This document shows, one piece after another, positions 1-10,797 of a stretch of 64,000 nt of DNA (position 1 is its first letter; each line of letters starts with the position of its first letter). Made by a program: the position numbers and the translations under genes. This stretch comes from Gracilariopsis chorda. Taxonomy: Eukaryota > Rhodophyta > Florideophyceae > Gracilariales > Gracilariaceae. Below the pieces are notes generated by a model. The model was not told where the DNA came from and searched no databases. It saw nothing but the letters and a program-made list of their open reading frames with translations. Location: assembly GCA_003194525.1 (NCBI GenBank), contig NBIV01000064.1, positions 186,001 to 250,000 on the forward strand, given 5' to 3'.

Positions 1-423
1 GACGCTGTTCATAGTGGCCGTATAGGGAGCAAGAGTCTTGCCAGTGTACTTTATCTGCTGGGCGTTTCCGGTCATGACTTTCGTACCGTCACGGCTCACT
101 AGCTGGTTTTGAATTGACTGTCTGTCAAGTTGATAATCGGCGCAAGAGAAGCGCCAAACTGGCTATGTGACAAGCGTATGCAGGCGCGTGCTCACCATAT
201 CTAGCTGGAAGTAGCAAGAATTGTAAAAGTACAATGTACAATTAGAAGCATCGAGCAGCCTGTTTCCGTCCCCCTTGCAGCAGCGCAAGGAGAACAGAGC
301 GGCGGCGGTACAAACGGGTGTAGCAAGGAGTGAAGTTGTTTAACGCAAAAAGGGCAGAAAAAAGGTGAACGACACAACATGATACAGCTGTTGTGTTAAA
401 AAAAAGGGAAGAGTGCAGGCAAT
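1..423. other. Intergenic, left edge
   Basis: I see no gene, RNA or repeat here. The last 120 bases lie downstream of the minus-strand starch-binding gene and are A-rich, consistent with a 3' untranslated region. Confidence 0.5.
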
Positions 424-1164
424 CTACTGCACAACAGCCGGCATGGCGGTGACAGTTTTGACAACTTTGGAAGCGGGAGGCGGTTGTTCCACAGCATCGG
501 CAAGCGGTTGACGTTTCAAGTCCGGATCAGAAGGGGATATGTAACGTACAACACCGGCAGAAACTTGATACTTTCCCGGACAGCCAATGAGATAGTTTTT
601 GTTCAAACGAGAATCCCAGTTTTCGCCGCCGTCATTAAAGGCGCAGGCCATTCTTGAAGCCTCGACAACAATTTCAAAGTGACGGCCTTCCGAGGGTGTC
701 GAGAGCAGTTTCATAAGCTCGCCCGGCGCCTTGGTCCACTCCAGGTCATCTCTCTGGTAAGAGCAATAGCAGGTGTGCCACAAGTCGGCGCGGAAAGAAA
801 TCTGAATGAATTTGTCGAGCGGCCTGCAAAGCGTTTGGAAGCACTCATTCGCATCTGCATCGGCGACGCGGCGAATTCCGTGCTCCACGACGTAGCGTCC
901 GGGCTGCTGGATGGTGTAGTTGTGGCCGTTGTTGTCCTCCCAATTGCGGTCCGTGCCGTTGGTGAGCACGAATTCGATGGGCCGAAAGGGCAGACGGAAG
1001 ACGCGGAAGCCGTCGCGGATGTGCGAGGCGTCGCGTAGTTGGTTTTGCGCGGACGGCTTTGTGAAGGAGCTGTCGGGCAGCTTCTCAAGCAGGTAGCAAA
1101 AACGCATGGACGGCTTGCTGTGAAAGATCTCGATCCACTGTTGTTGCGGGGGGGCGGAGCTCAT
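424..1164 (-). CDS. Tandem starch-binding (CBM25/CBM53-like) protein
   Basis: A 246-residue intronless protein with two copies of one carbohydrate-binding fold and no visible catalytic domain. Copy 1 spans about residues 64-97 with NGTDRNWEDNNGHNY followed by a Gly-Arg-Tyr strand. Copy 2 spans about 176-206 with FNDGGENWDSRLNKNY followed by Gly-Lys-Tyr. The W-x-N/D...N-Y pattern is that of CBM25/CBM53 modules, which hold alpha-glucans through tryptophans. The start MSSAPPQQQ is the first ATG and is not a signal peptide, so the protein is probably cytosolic, where red algae store floridean starch. It is divergently arranged with NUS1, with less than 300 bp between starts. Likely role: a free-standing starch-granule-binding or scaffold protein. 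Inferred from motifs; the exact CBM family number is uncertain. Confidence 0.72.
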   Translation of the reverse strand: MSSAPPQQQWIEIFHSKPSMRFCYLLEKLPDSSFTKPSAQNQLRDASHIRDGFRVFRLPFRPIEFVLTNGTDRNWEDNNGHNYTIQQPGRYVVEHGIRRVADADANECFQTLCRPLDKFIQISFRADLWHTCYCSYQRDDLEWTKAPGELMKLLSTPSEGRHFEIVVEASRMACAFNDGGENWDSRLNKNYLIGCPGKYQVSAGVVRYISPSDPDLKRQPLADAVEQPPPASKVVKTVTAMPAVVQ

Positions 1165-1446
1165 GGCGGCGGGGAGTGTGTGAACTGTTTAGGTGTTGTT
1201 TGCTTGCGGCGGGCGTTGCAATCTCGGCACGAAGAAGGGCAGCTGCGAACGCGGAGCGCGAAGTGCACATGACATGAACCGTGAGGGGGATCACGACGCC
1301 ACTTGTCACGCGCTAATTGGCGCTGGCACCCGCTGTCAGCGCTGTCAAATCGCGAACAAAAAGAACACTTCTCATACGGTGCGCCACGGCCGGGCGCCAT
1401 CGCCGGAGCGCCCATCGCCGCCCCGCACCCGATCGCGTCCGCTGCC
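1165..1446. promoter_or_regulatory. Shared divergent promoter region
   Basis: The 282 bp between the start of the starch-binding gene (minus) and NUS1 (plus) must hold both promoters. An in-frame NUS1 extension to 1303 has no ATG at a plausible site and looks like leader. No clear TATA box is seen. The 3' part before the NUS1 ATG is C-rich, like the leaders of other genes in this window. Confidence 0.45.
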
Positions 1447-2232
1447 ATGACCGTCTTCCTCAGCAGCGCGTTGCACGTCGCCATCTACGCCGCGCTGCGC
1501 CTCGTCTTCATTCTCCACGACGCCGTCACCAACGCATCCGCCTTTCTCCGCGCCCACGTCGCAGATCGTCTTCAAAAACAGGCGCGTAACAATCGCGCAG
1601 CGCTCAACTTGGACACCCCCCGTCACATCGCCTTCTCCGGCGCGCTCGCCGAGCATCTCCCCCTTCTTGTCGACCACATTCACACGCTTCTTCGCAGCGG
1701 CACGCAACACTTCACGCTGCACGATGCCAGTTTCCGCATCGACCCCGACCGACTTCAACACCTTCTTCAATCCAACCGTAACCGTCAGCAATACACGCTC
1801 ACCGAACTGAGCGCCAAACGCACCACAACAAAGCAAGTCCACACCCACGCCCCCAAAACGCAACCCAACGCCCAACATACAACCATCATCACCGTGGTCC
1901 ATCCCGCCTGCGGACCAAGTCTGTTAACGCGAGCCACCAAACATCTCATTTCGTCGCCAGCTTTTCAAACCGCAAGCCTCAACGCCCAAACAGTCACAGA
2001 GTGGCTTGACAAAGATCCGCAAAACTGTATGCTTCCGTCTGAGCCCGATCTGCTTTTCATTTTCCCCTCATCAGCCTCAACATTCCTCCCCGTTTTGAAC
2101 CGCTTTCCCGTCTGGCAACTCCGTCTTACACAGCTCATTTTTCTCCCTTACCCCGTCTCAAAACTCACCACTCAACAACTTTTGAAAACAGCAATCAACG
2201 CTTCAAAAGCCCCAAAACGATTCGGTCGATAG
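1447..2232 (+). CDS. NUS1: NUS1/NgBR subunit of dehydrodolichyl diphosphate synthase
   Basis: A 261-residue intronless protein. The N-terminus has one hydrophobic segment (about residues 2-22) that would anchor it in the ER. The C-terminal third holds the family signature: EPDLLFIF, then a Phe-Pro-x-Trp-Gln-x-Arg-Leu-Thr block (PVWQLRLTQLIFLPYP), ending in ...APKRFGR with the RxG motif at the extreme C-terminus. In animals and yeast NUS1/NgBR is the non-catalytic partner of the cis-prenyltransferase that makes dolichol for N-glycosylation, and its RxG motif completes the partner's active site. The ATG at 1447 is chosen because the anchor begins right after it and a C-rich leader precedes it. 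It is convergent with the GRWD1-like gene, 53 bp apart. The middle (about 95-170) is Thr/Gln/His-rich and poorly conserved. Confidence 0.8.
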   Translation: MTVFLSSALHVAIYAALRLVFILHDAVTNASAFLRAHVADRLQKQARNNRAALNLDTPRHIAFSGALAEHLPLLVDHIHTLLRSGTQHFTLHDASFRIDPDRLQHLLQSNRNRQQYTLTELSAKRTTTKQVHTHAPKTQPNAQHTTIITVVHPACGPSLLTRATKHLISSPAFQTASLNAQTVTEWLDKDPQNCMLPSEPDLLFIFPSSASTFLPVLNRFPVWQLRLTQLIFLPYPVSKLTTQQLLKTAINASKAPKRFGR

Positions 2233-2285
2233 CACACACACTTCTATTTACACTCAACTAAAACACACACTCCACACACAACTCC

Positions 2286-3962
2286 CTACGAACCCAACGA
2301 AGACGCCGTAATATTCGACGCTTGGAATACATTCAAACCGTCTTCAGCCGTGCTAACAATTAAAGAAGGGCAACTAGGATGCCACTGAGCTTCCTTCACA
2401 TTCTTCTGTCCCATGTGAACAAAAAGCAATTGAGCCGGAAATTCCTCCGCTCCACTCAGAACAACGCCCTCTCGAAGTTCCTCTTCTGCGTCCCGTTCAA
2501 CAGCAAGGTCCCAAACCGACACGCATCCGTCCTCCGAACCAGCGCACAGCATAGAAGCATCCGCATCATTCCACTGCACACACGTGATTGCCGCGTTGTG
2601 TTGCTTGAATTCCGCAGCCGCAGTGGATACACTGTTACTTCCACCCGTCAAGTGTCGCAGATCCCACACTTTGATCAACCCTTCATCACCCCCACTCACA
2701 ATTAAATGCGTCTCCATCCGGTTCCATGATATCACGTTCACGTCCGCGTCATGGGCTCCATCTACCACAAGAGCACTGCGTCTTCGTTCTCGTGTGTCCC
2801 AGATGCGTATCGACTTGTCTGAACTGCAACTAGCAAACACGTTTTGTTCATTAGGAGACCACTGAATATCCTCCACTGCTTGACGATGTCCAATAAACCG
2901 ATCTGGAACCGTGGTGAACGCCGCTCCCTCGCGGTTTGTCGCCTTCGTCATATAGATGCTTCCATTTAATGCTCCTGTCAGTAGATTTGATTCTACTACA
3001 CGACTCCAGTCCATTGCGTACCCTTCCACTCCATGCCCCCTGAACGAGTACATGGGCTTGATGTTCGACGGTGAGATTGAAGTGGAGGCGCTCATTCTTC
3101 GACCCTTGTCCACATTTAACACGTCTAGAGCGGGCGCTACATCGGTTATGTAAAACCGTCCCGATGAGCTCCATGCTGCTACGATGTTTGGGTGCTGAGG
3201 CATTGTGCGAACTCGGTTCACAATCGAATCAAACTTGATATCGATGTTTTGTAGTATGGTATTTCTACTTGGAAGCATGTGCGATTCATCACTCATTTCG
3301 TCATCGTCGTCATCATCTTCATCTTCGGAACTGGATTCATCAGATGATGCCCCCTCCGCTCCTACACTCTTCGCTGCAGTCTTCTTTCCCTTTCGTGGAC
3401 GTCTTGTCCGGTGCAGGTTACTCATCTTCAAACAGACCAGTTTGTTCTTCGCGCTCACATCCGCCTGCGTACCCAGCACCATGGTAGCGGTCATCGGATA
3501 CGTTTGCATAGCAAGTGGAGAGATATTATCATAGGCGCCACTAGCATTCATACAAACAAAGTCAAATGAAAGAGAAGGCCATTCCAATGTACAACGATGA
3601 AACTGATCGTACGCGCTTTCATCGTATACCAACTTCTCTCCCGCTCCGACTTTATCCTTTCCCGGTCGAAACACAACCGCATCGTTGACCATCATCGGAT
3701 CCCTGATCTCACCGTCTGGTTTTTCACCGCTTGCAATATGCTCCTCCTCATAGTCGTCGCCATACGCGTCTTCAAAAACGGTTTCTGTGTCGGGTTCCTC
3801 AGCGTTACGCTCGAGTTCTGTTTGTGCTCTTCTTTTCCTCGAGACGGACGGAGAATGTCCTACGGTTGCATTCTGCGATGCTTCTACTCTTGCGCGTAAC
3901 TGCGAACGTGTCACCTTGGCCTTTCCACGAGCTCTTGAGTGTTTGTTGCGGGCCCCTGCCAT
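2286..3962 (-). CDS. GRWD1: GRWD1/Rrb1-type WD40 ribosome-assembly protein
   Basis: About 558 residues without introns. The N-terminus is basic (MAGARNKHSRARGKAK), followed by an acidic stretch and the histone-chaperone-type helix region around EWPSLSFDFVCM seen in the RBAP48/GRWD1 family. A second acidic block (SSDESSSEDEDDDDDDEMSD) follows. At least three clear WD repeats come next: GHRQAVEDIQWSP...IWDTR, AHDADVNVISWN...VWDLR and QHNAAITCVQWN...VWDLA. Rrb1/GRWD1 is a nuclear/nucleolar chaperone that carries ribosomal protein L3 into early 60S particles. An upstream in-frame ATG at 4022 would add 20 non-basic residues; the inner start is preferred because it gives the usual basic N-terminus. 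It shares its 3' side with NUS1. Confidence 0.88.
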   Translation of the reverse strand: MAGARNKHSRARGKAKVTRSQLRARVEASQNATVGHSPSVSRKRRAQTELERNAEEPDTETVFEDAYGDDYEEEHIASGEKPDGEIRDPMMVNDAVVFRPGKDKVGAGEKLVYDESAYDQFHRCTLEWPSLSFDFVCMNASGAYDNISPLAMQTYPMTATMVLGTQADVSAKNKLVCLKMSNLHRTRRPRKGKKTAAKSVGAEGASSDESSSEDEDDDDDDEMSDESHMLPSRNTILQNIDIKFDSIVNRVRTMPQHPNIVAAWSSSGRFYITDVAPALDVLNVDKGRRMSASTSISPSNIKPMYSFRGHGVEGYAMDWSRVVESNLLTGALNGSIYMTKATNREGAAFTTVPDRFIGHRQAVEDIQWSPNEQNVFASCSSDKSIRIWDTRERRRSALVVDGAHDADVNVISWNRMETHLIVSGGDEGLIKVWDLRHLTGGSNSVSTAAAEFKQHNAAITCVQWNDADASMLCAGSEDGCVSVWDLAVERDAEEELREGVVLSGAEEFPAQLLFVHMGQKNVKEAQWHPSCPSLIVSTAEDGLNVFQASNITASSLGS

Positions 3963-6155
3963 GGCTTTGAAGTGAAAAGAAAATAGAGAAACGAGGCGAA
4001 GTGGGTTTGCATGCACCTCCACGGCTCTACCTGAGTGCGTTCAGCGGCGCACTTCGTTACCTGTCTGTTCCTTCAGCGCTGCATCTGCCGCTATCTTGGA
4101 TAGAAGCGTTGTGCATGTGAAAAGCACAACGGACGACGGAGTCTCCAAATCGAAATATCTTATATCCAAAACAAAGGAATTGAGGATTATTCGACCATTG
4201 CGGATTGTGTATCATCGCTGGCTCTCACAGCAGCTGCGCAAAGTGGCGCACGAGTGCTTTACACGCGTCGCCCATCGCTCGATGGCTATCGTTGCGCGTC
4301 CGATGCTGCTCTCTCCGCATCGAGTAAGATCATTTTGCGAGCTTATCAGTCTCAGCTTTCGAGGCAGTTCCTCCGGCTTTCTCTGCCGCACTTGAAAGAT
4401 GAGATGCTTTGTGATGGCTTACTAGACCTACCGTAACATGGATACCTATTGCCATTCCGCTCCCACGTGTACAAGGATAGTCTTCCAAGCTGTAGCCGAA
4501 GACCAGTATGGCTGTAGCCACCAATCGCACAGAACCAACTTCAAATCGAGTCCGACGCCTGGTTGCGCAAGATATTAATACTCACTGAGACACAGGCGTG
4601 TCCCATGGAGAAAGAAAGCCGTCCTCGCTACCCGTTAGTATTCCCATCTCTGGCGCGGAGCCAGGTTCTGGTCAGCGTGCTGCCAGACGGCTCATCGAAC
4701 AGCCCGTGGCCGAGGTCATGTTTAACGATAATCGTACATGGGAGGACCACATATATTGGAAGTCAAAGGGAGATGCTTCAGCTGTTGTGTGTTCGATGGA
4801 ACAAGTAGTTGAGCACAACAACCGCTTCCTTCACGTATACGTGTGTTTCTTTTCTGCAAGCTTGCGGTTTTGCGATGCCCGCCTTTGGCAGCGAACGCTC
4901 AACAGCAGCGTGAACGGTTCGGATGTGCATTTGTATGTTCAGGATGCTCCCACTGCGCATCCTGCACGCAGTATCTGTAAAGCGGGCTATATTTAGTTTG
5001 AGCCTCCGCGTTTTCTTTGGGAGAACCGTGACGCCACTTCATATGAAAGTCAAGAGCCTATTTTCATGGGCATGGCGGACAACGCATTGGACAGCGAGGG
5101 TCATTAACCGGATGCCCATGATGGAAAGAAACATTGCGGGCAGATGTACAAGTGCAAAGAAGCACTGCCACCCTAACGGCAACAGTGAAAGGTTTTGCGA
5201 CAGACAAACAGTGCACGACGCGTCGGAAAAGTGTCATTGTTGACACCAGACATCGTTCTTCTTTACCGTGGGTCCTTGATATGTGATTACAACTTCGGGG
5301 CAGAAGCTAGCTGGTTAGAGATGCGTTTCTTTCCGCAGGAAAGCAAGACAAACATCCTAACCCACAAGTGCTGTGCGGAAGCTGTTAGAAACATGAAACG
5401 TGCTCTTCAAGAACAAGCGTTGTTACGACATTGATGGTACTGCCGATCGGTCACAAACAACCGCTGGTGTAACGTACATCGTGTGGACTAGTGGTATGCG
5501 AAAAGCTTGCGTCTAGAGCGAGAGCTACATGATAAACGTAGGGGGGCGTCACAGTTGTCGTAGCGCATCTGGATACCGTTGTGGTGCGGGACGACTGCAA
5601 GGTAACCCTTTACTAGCGAGTCGTGCTCAGGGCACATGCAGTTCCGCCCGTCGAGGTGGTGGTAAAGCCAAATGATAGATAATAAAGAATTTACGCACAG
5701 GCGACTTGACACAAAAATTCTCAACTTCTTCACTATGCGACATACTGTATCAGAAACGGCATCAGAATTCTGATTGGTGAAGAACTTACGCACTCCCACA
5801 ATTCTGTTCGATATGAGTAATACAGTCCTTACCAGCCAAAAAGGGTCTCACGCGGCTTCAATATTTCTGTGAACAAGTGTGTGGCCGGCAGAAAGAACAG
5901 AATAGACTCTATCTTTTAATTTTTTTGTTAGCCTAATTTAAGGAGAGTACCGAATGCAATTTCGACGCATTTCAGGAAAGGTACTCACGCTTTTGCGTGC
6001 CATTTCTTTACACCGATGCAATGTGTACGACCTGTATCACAATTTTGTCTCACAGCCTACTAGTAGTGAAGCTGCTGTGCGTAAAATCCCTAATTAGCCT
6101 TCTGTTGCGCGAATACTGTTGCCTTGGAATTGGGGGCAAATGCCCGTAGTTTAAC

Positions 6156-6187
<32 letters not shown>

Positions 6188-6485
6188 TACAACTGCGGAT
6201 GACGGTCACGCCGGAAGAATGCGCGCTATTTTAAGCACGTGGCACTCGCGTCAAACACGTGGCGCACCCGAAATAGCGCCGCGCTCCCCCCCCAAAACAA
6301 CATCTCCCCACCACGCACCCACCAGCACAAAAGCCGCGCGCCTTGCGCCGCCCCTCGCGCCATTTCTCCGCTCCCGCTCCCGCCCCCCCCCCCACCCCCT
6401 CCCCGTACTCATCCCCAACCCCCGCTCCCACACCTCCACCGCCTTTACCCACCACCGCAACTCCCAGCCCCCCAACCCGCCCCAA
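3963..6485. other. Intergenic spacer
   Basis: About 2.5 kb with only short ORFs that lack start context, motifs or coding bias. It contains a (CA)n tract near 6155-6183 and a short repeat shared with 13929-13980 (listed separately). The last 250 bp are very C-rich and lead into the PP2C start. No tRNA or other RNA gene was recognised. Confidence 0.5.
6109..6183 (+). repeat. Dispersed repeat copy 1 plus (CA)n tract
   Basis: A segment starting GCGAATACTGTTGCCTTGG and ending in TTTAACC(AC)n matches, in inverted orientation, 13929-13980. About 50 bp align at over 80% identity by eye, including the border with the CA tract. Class unknown; it could be a MITE end or part of a conserved spacer element. 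Confidence 0.6.
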
Positions 6486-7619
6486 ATGTCCGCGAAGGCC
6501 CCTCCCCCTCTCGCTCTGCGCGAAGCCCTCCCCCCAATCACAGACTCCATCCTTCTTTCCGAGCGCCTTTCCCCGTCGTCCTCACCGTCCGTCGTCGCCT
6601 CCCCCCGCAACGAAACATCCCTACCCACACCCACCGCTCTGCCCACCATGACCCCCATCCCAGGCGTGCCGTCCATCATTCGCGCCCGCGCAAATCGAAA
6701 GCGTTCTCGTCCAAGGATTGTCGTGCCGCCCTTTGACTTCGTGCCCACGCCAAAGTTGTCCTCGCTCCCCACGTCGTTCTACCCGCCCGTGCTGTCCGCG
6801 ACCGAGCACGACGTCATGGTCGGCCTGTGGAAAAGTCATGCACACTCCGCCTGCGCCTCTCGAAAGGGCTCCAGGAGAAACCAGAACGAGGACCGTGTGT
6901 TTTGCGATCACCACAACCGTATCTACGGCGTGTGCGACGGACACGGCGCTGGAGCGGGTCGAGATGCACCCACGGAGCAGATTGCCGCCGATACTGCCAA
7001 AAATCGTCTGCCTAGTTTGCTCTTGCAAATGCCCGTTGCTCAAGCGTTTGAGCAACTTGACCGCATCGTGCTTGCCAAGTTTGACAACCTGTGTGTGCTG
7101 GGAACCACCGTGGCGATGGTCCGTGTGTACGATGCCAGCCGCGTTATGCAGGTGGCGCACGTGGGCGACTCTAGAGTCATGGTCATTGCAGCGGACGGCC
7201 GCGCAACCACGTTGACCACAGACCACTCCCCGAACCGCCCCGACGAACGGCATCGAATTGAAAACGGCGGCGGCTTTGTGCTGGAAGGTCGAGTGAATCG
7301 AATTTTGTCCGTGAGTCGCGCCATTGGCGACAACCTGTTGAAACAGATTGTGCCACCTACGCCGGACGTGACCAACTACGCTCTGAACGACGACGATCAG
7401 TTGGTGGTGCTGGCTACGGATGGACTCTGGGATGTTGTGAGTGAAGACGAAGTTGCGCAATGTTGCTTACGAACGAAACAACGCGAGGGCGCTACTTGTG
7501 TGCCGCTGGATTTGCAGGCGGCCGCGGATGCTGTCTTGGATCTGGCTGCGGAACGCTGTTCCCGAGATGACATGACGGTGGTCATGGTGGACGTTCGAGC
7601 GCGCATTTGTAGGAAGTGA
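6486..7619 (+). CDS. PP2C-family Ser/Thr protein phosphatase
   Basis: A 377-residue intronless protein. The first 115 or so residues are Pro/Ser-rich. The PP2C (PPM) domain fills the rest, with its motifs in order: NEDRVF, CDGHGAGAG (metal-binding Asp and Gly), LGTTVAMV, VAHVGDSRVMV, LTTDHSPNRPDE, RILSVSRAIGD, VLATDGLWDVVS and CSRDDMTVVMVDV. The metal-ligand aspartates are all present, so it should be an active Mn/Mg-dependent phosphatase. The frame is open upstream to an ATG at 6219, which would add a Pro/Arg-rich 89-residue leader. I prefer 6486 because the preceding C-rich, G-poor sequence resembles the leaders of neighbouring genes, but an N-terminal targeting extension cannot be excluded. 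Target unknown. Confidence 0.88.
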   Translation: MSAKAPPPLALREALPPITDSILLSERLSPSSSPSVVASPRNETSLPTPTALPTMTPIPGVPSIIRARANRKRSRPRIVVPPFDFVPTPKLSSLPTSFYPPVLSATEHDVMVGLWKSHAHSACASRKGSRRNQNEDRVFCDHHNRIYGVCDGHGAGAGRDAPTEQIAADTAKNRLPSLLLQMPVAQAFEQLDRIVLAKFDNLCVLGTTVAMVRVYDASRVMQVAHVGDSRVMVIAADGRATTLTTDHSPNRPDERHRIENGGGFVLEGRVNRILSVSRAIGDNLLKQIVPPTPDVTNYALNDDDQLVVLATDGLWDVVSEDEVAQCCLRTKQREGATCVPLDLQAAADAVLDLAAERCSRDDMTVVMVDVRARICRK

Positions 7620-9345
7620 CACCTTTCTATTTTTCTTTTTTCGGTGCGTCTTGTAAAAAGCGCTGTGTCAGCACGCCCGCCTCCCCCTCTTCGCGTCGGT
7701 GAACGCTTGTGTACAACTGTTGCAAATTCGGGGAGCTTGCGTGTGTTTTTTTTTTTTGCGTTCTTGTTGCCGGTGGTGGGGTGCGCAATCTCTCCATCCA
7801 AGTGTGCCACAGCAGCAGCGGACGCGCTGTTTACACTGGCCCGTTACACGCCGATTTTTTGAGCGCTGCGTGCCCGGCGCTGGTCCCTGACGTCCGTCAT
7901 AAGTATCGTGGGCGCGCACACAACGCGGGTCTACGTATTGCTCAAATACAGTATATCGATTCCGAAGTCGATGAATCTGGCACCGAATCAGTAAACCTTT
8001 TTAACATTCGTTTTCGAGATGAGCATCTTGTTGAACAGCCTGTTTGAAACTGCCGTTTATTGTCATTTAAAGCGACCGAGCACAATGGCGTCTTTGCGAA
8101 GAAGCTGAAGAACGAGCTTGTCTGGCTAGTCCATTGCAATAGTTCACTGCATCTACGCAGCTTGCTGCGATGGGATCCTGCGAGTGGAGGACAACATTGC
8201 ATCGTATTGCCGTACTGCAGTTAAGCCTGCAATGAACCGCAGTAGAATTGGTGGGAGCCCTGCTTTCGAAATCGTACTGTTTGAGCCCGAATGTGCATTT
8301 CTGCACTGCGAAATGGCGAGTTCGGCCGCCTCCGTTCTCAAACCTCATTGTTCTTCTCTCGCAGTGGTATTGAACGCGATTGCAATGGCTGGCTCAAGGT
8401 TCAGCAGTAGTACATATTACCTTCAAAGCGGCTCGAACAGTACTAGAACGTTAGACCTGGTTGCTTTCACTGGATTCTTGTGCAATCTTCCCTGCCGGGG
8501 AGCGGCTGCACAAGAACATGCGGTCATCATGCGATTGCGGCGGCACTGAATCCAGAGAAACATTTCCAGATCTCTACTGCTACCCAGGAGCCTGCAAAGT
8601 ACTTAAAATGTGAGCAACAAACGCGCTGTTTATTTCCTGTTCACTCGAGCGCTGTGAACAGGGCGCACGACACTACAATTACAAACGCTGTAGTGTGTTC
8701 TGCGGCTGGGGCTGTCAAACACCGCAGCCTTACCTCCCTGCCAACGAAACCCCGTAGCAACGTTCCCCCTTCGCATCACAACAGTGAATTCTGCCTCCTG
8801 CGGGCTTTACTGAGACGGATGGGTTCGTGGTTTTCGTTGCAGCACTTGAGTTGAAGAAGATGTTGGTCAGTGATGATTTCGGAAGGGTTACTCACAACCA
8901 ATATACAGTCTCAGACAATTCAGTGTACCTTTAACGCTCGGGCCAGACCAGGCAAGTCTAGCAGCAAAAACACTACTACGTCGCATAGTTCAAAGCATTT
9001 TGTTCTGAGAAAAGTGTTCGAGTTGGTCATGAATACGCAGTACCAACTGTAAAAGGTTAGCAATCCCTTTACCACGTCTGAAGCATGGATTATATCCCTG
9101 TCAACGCTTGTCATTCCGAAGCATAAACGGGCTAGCGTTGCAGAGCTCATCTCGCATCATGGTGATGTGAGTAATGAGCTTAGCTTCTGAATTCCGTGAA
9201 AACTGTCTCAAGCTGAAACCGATCTGAGGTCCTGCTGGGCCCTTACGAAACGATTCCGCAGTACAGTGGGCTCTTTCGGGCAACGCCTCTTCGGAAACAT
9301 ACAACTTCCCAAGCAGCAACGTTTAAGATGCTTCCGCCCACATCG
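7620..9345. other. Intergenic spacer
   Basis: About 1.7 kb between the PP2C stop and the stop of the zinc-finger gene. Only short ORFs with no recognisable motif; a T14 run lies near 7746. It should hold the 3' ends of both flanking genes. Confidence 0.5.
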
Positions 9346-9870
9346 CTAGCGTGAGGCCGATGACTGGTTCTGTAGATAGGCAGGTTTCTTACACTTCTTA
9401 AGATGCCTTGTCAGGGCAGCTTGCGAACCCATTCCGCCACCGCACTGTGGACACTGAAGCACAGACCAAGCAGCATTTTCAGGTTTGTGTATCTCGATAT
9501 GTTTTCTTAAGCCAGCCCGATATTGGAACACAGTTTTACATACGGGGCATGTCCGAGCCGCTTCGGTCATGTGAAAAGGTACGCTGCCACCACTTGACGA
9601 GCTTCCTACGTTCATGCCGCTACTGGGCTGAGGAATGGAGTTATAGACATTATTCCTTCCGCTTATAGATCTTCCAACGCTCGAAGAAGTATGCCCGACT
9701 GCTCTGTCACCGGCAACGGCAGAACGAGGATTCATCGCAACTCCAGAACTTGACCAAGAAGAAAACTGTCTTTGAACATGATTATGTGCCAAATGGTGTT
9801 CTAAATCGTATTTACCCATGAAAGCCTTGTTGCACCATCCGCAGCTATATGGGTAAGGGTTCGGATCCAT
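9346..9870 (-). CDS. Three-finger C2H2-type zinc-finger protein
   Basis: A 174-residue intronless protein. Finger 1 (Cys10, Cys13, His26, His31; loop NKAFMGKYDLEHH) is at the N-terminus. A Ser/Gly-rich linker of about 75 residues follows. Finger 2 (Cys108, Cys111, His124, His128) is a standard C2H2, and finger 3 (Cys140, Cys143, His156, Cys160) ends in Cys, giving C2HC. The small size and spacing suggest a DNA- or RNA-binding regulator, but the target cannot be read from the sequence. The ATG (MDPNPYPY) sits just before finger 1. No neighbours share an operon-like arrangement. Confidence 0.75.
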   Translation of the reverse strand: MDPNPYPYSCGWCNKAFMGKYDLEHHLAHNHVQRQFSSWSSSGVAMNPRSAVAGDRAVGHTSSSVGRSISGRNNVYNSIPQPSSGMNVGSSSSGGSVPFHMTEAARTCPVCKTVFQYRAGLRKHIEIHKPENAAWSVLQCPQCGGGMGSQAALTRHLKKCKKPAYLQNQSSASR

Positions 9871-10316
9871 GTTCGAATATGTAGTGCTTTGTACTTGTGC
9901 GCGGATGGCTCACTTCGCTGAACACTGCGGGTTGCAAGACGCTAGCGACTGACTACAACAGCGCGCATGCTGCTTTTATAGTGCGGGTTGCCCCCAACGC
10001 TGCCTCTTCTTGAGACACGTCTGTTGATGCAACGAAAAGCATCTGCCGATACCATTCCATAACACGCAGCGTGATGTGGGAGAGACTGGGTGGATAGGCA
10101 TGAGTTGTTCTGCTATCAGTGTCTGTGCATTGACAGACAGCAGGAGTATCGAGTACGAACAGCGGCTGGACTCTAACTTGAGATACTCAGCATTCCGTGC
10201 GAACTACACGATCCTGTTCAATAGAATGCACCATTTTGAACTCTTGCGTAGTTGTTCCTCACTCGGCAGTAATCACAACACGTGCAGGTACCGTTTACGT
10301 GTGAAACGCATCACGA

Positions 10317-10590
10317 CTGTGAAAATGTGTACAAGCAAAAGCAATGTTAAGGGTTAAGGATTAAGTTTTAACTGAAGAACGCTAGAGCGGAAGCGATATT
10401 TACGCTTTGGTATTCTTATACCTGTTCACACAATAATGCGTCAAGTGGCCAAACTGCGCTCAAAGACCACAAACTAAACACATTGCAACTGTGAAAATGT
10501 GTACAAGCATAACCAAGGTTAAGGTTGGGGATCGCTAGCTTTCAACTCAAGAACGCTGGAGTGCAAACGATGCTTGCGCTTTGACTTCCC
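10317..10590 (+). repeat. Diverged direct repeat, period 172 bp
   Basis: CTGTGAAAATGTGTACAAGC occurs at 10317 and again at 10489. Both copies are followed by similar sequence with GTTAAGG, CAAGAACGCT/GAAGAACGCT and CGCTTTG blocks over about 95 bp. This is an old two-copy tandem duplication in the spacer. Confidence 0.65.
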
Positions 10591-10797
10591 TATACGCGCA
10601 TCGGTGGAACGCAAAGTAGTATACAAGAAAGCGGAAGAACGTGGACAACGATAAAGGTTAGTTAAGGCTTGATGTGCACATCTCCCACACACCTGGTGGC
10701 CTGGCGACACGGACAACACGTTGTGGTGTAGCTTACGAAGTTTGCGCCTGTATGCAGCGTTGCCCTCCGCCCAGTCCTTGCTGTCGCGCCGCTCTCG

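Noticed and set aside
1372-1902. 176-codon minus-strand frame over NUS1
   Set aside because: Shadow of NUS1 in a GC-rich stretch; no motif.
3205-3534. Ser-rich plus-strand frame with a poly-Ser run
   Set aside because: Shadow of the acidic block of the GRWD1-like gene on the other strand.
4096-4996. Short plus-strand frames in the spacer after GRWD1
   Set aside because: No ATG context, no motif, and overlapping frames of similar length on both strands.
6621-7460. 279-codon minus-strand frame over PP2C
   Set aside because: Antisense shadow of the phosphatase domain, His/Gln-rich composition, no motif.
9160-9235. C/D-box snoRNA-like TGATGTG ... CTGA
   Set aside because: Box C is imperfect, there is no terminal stem, and CTGA is too common to count.
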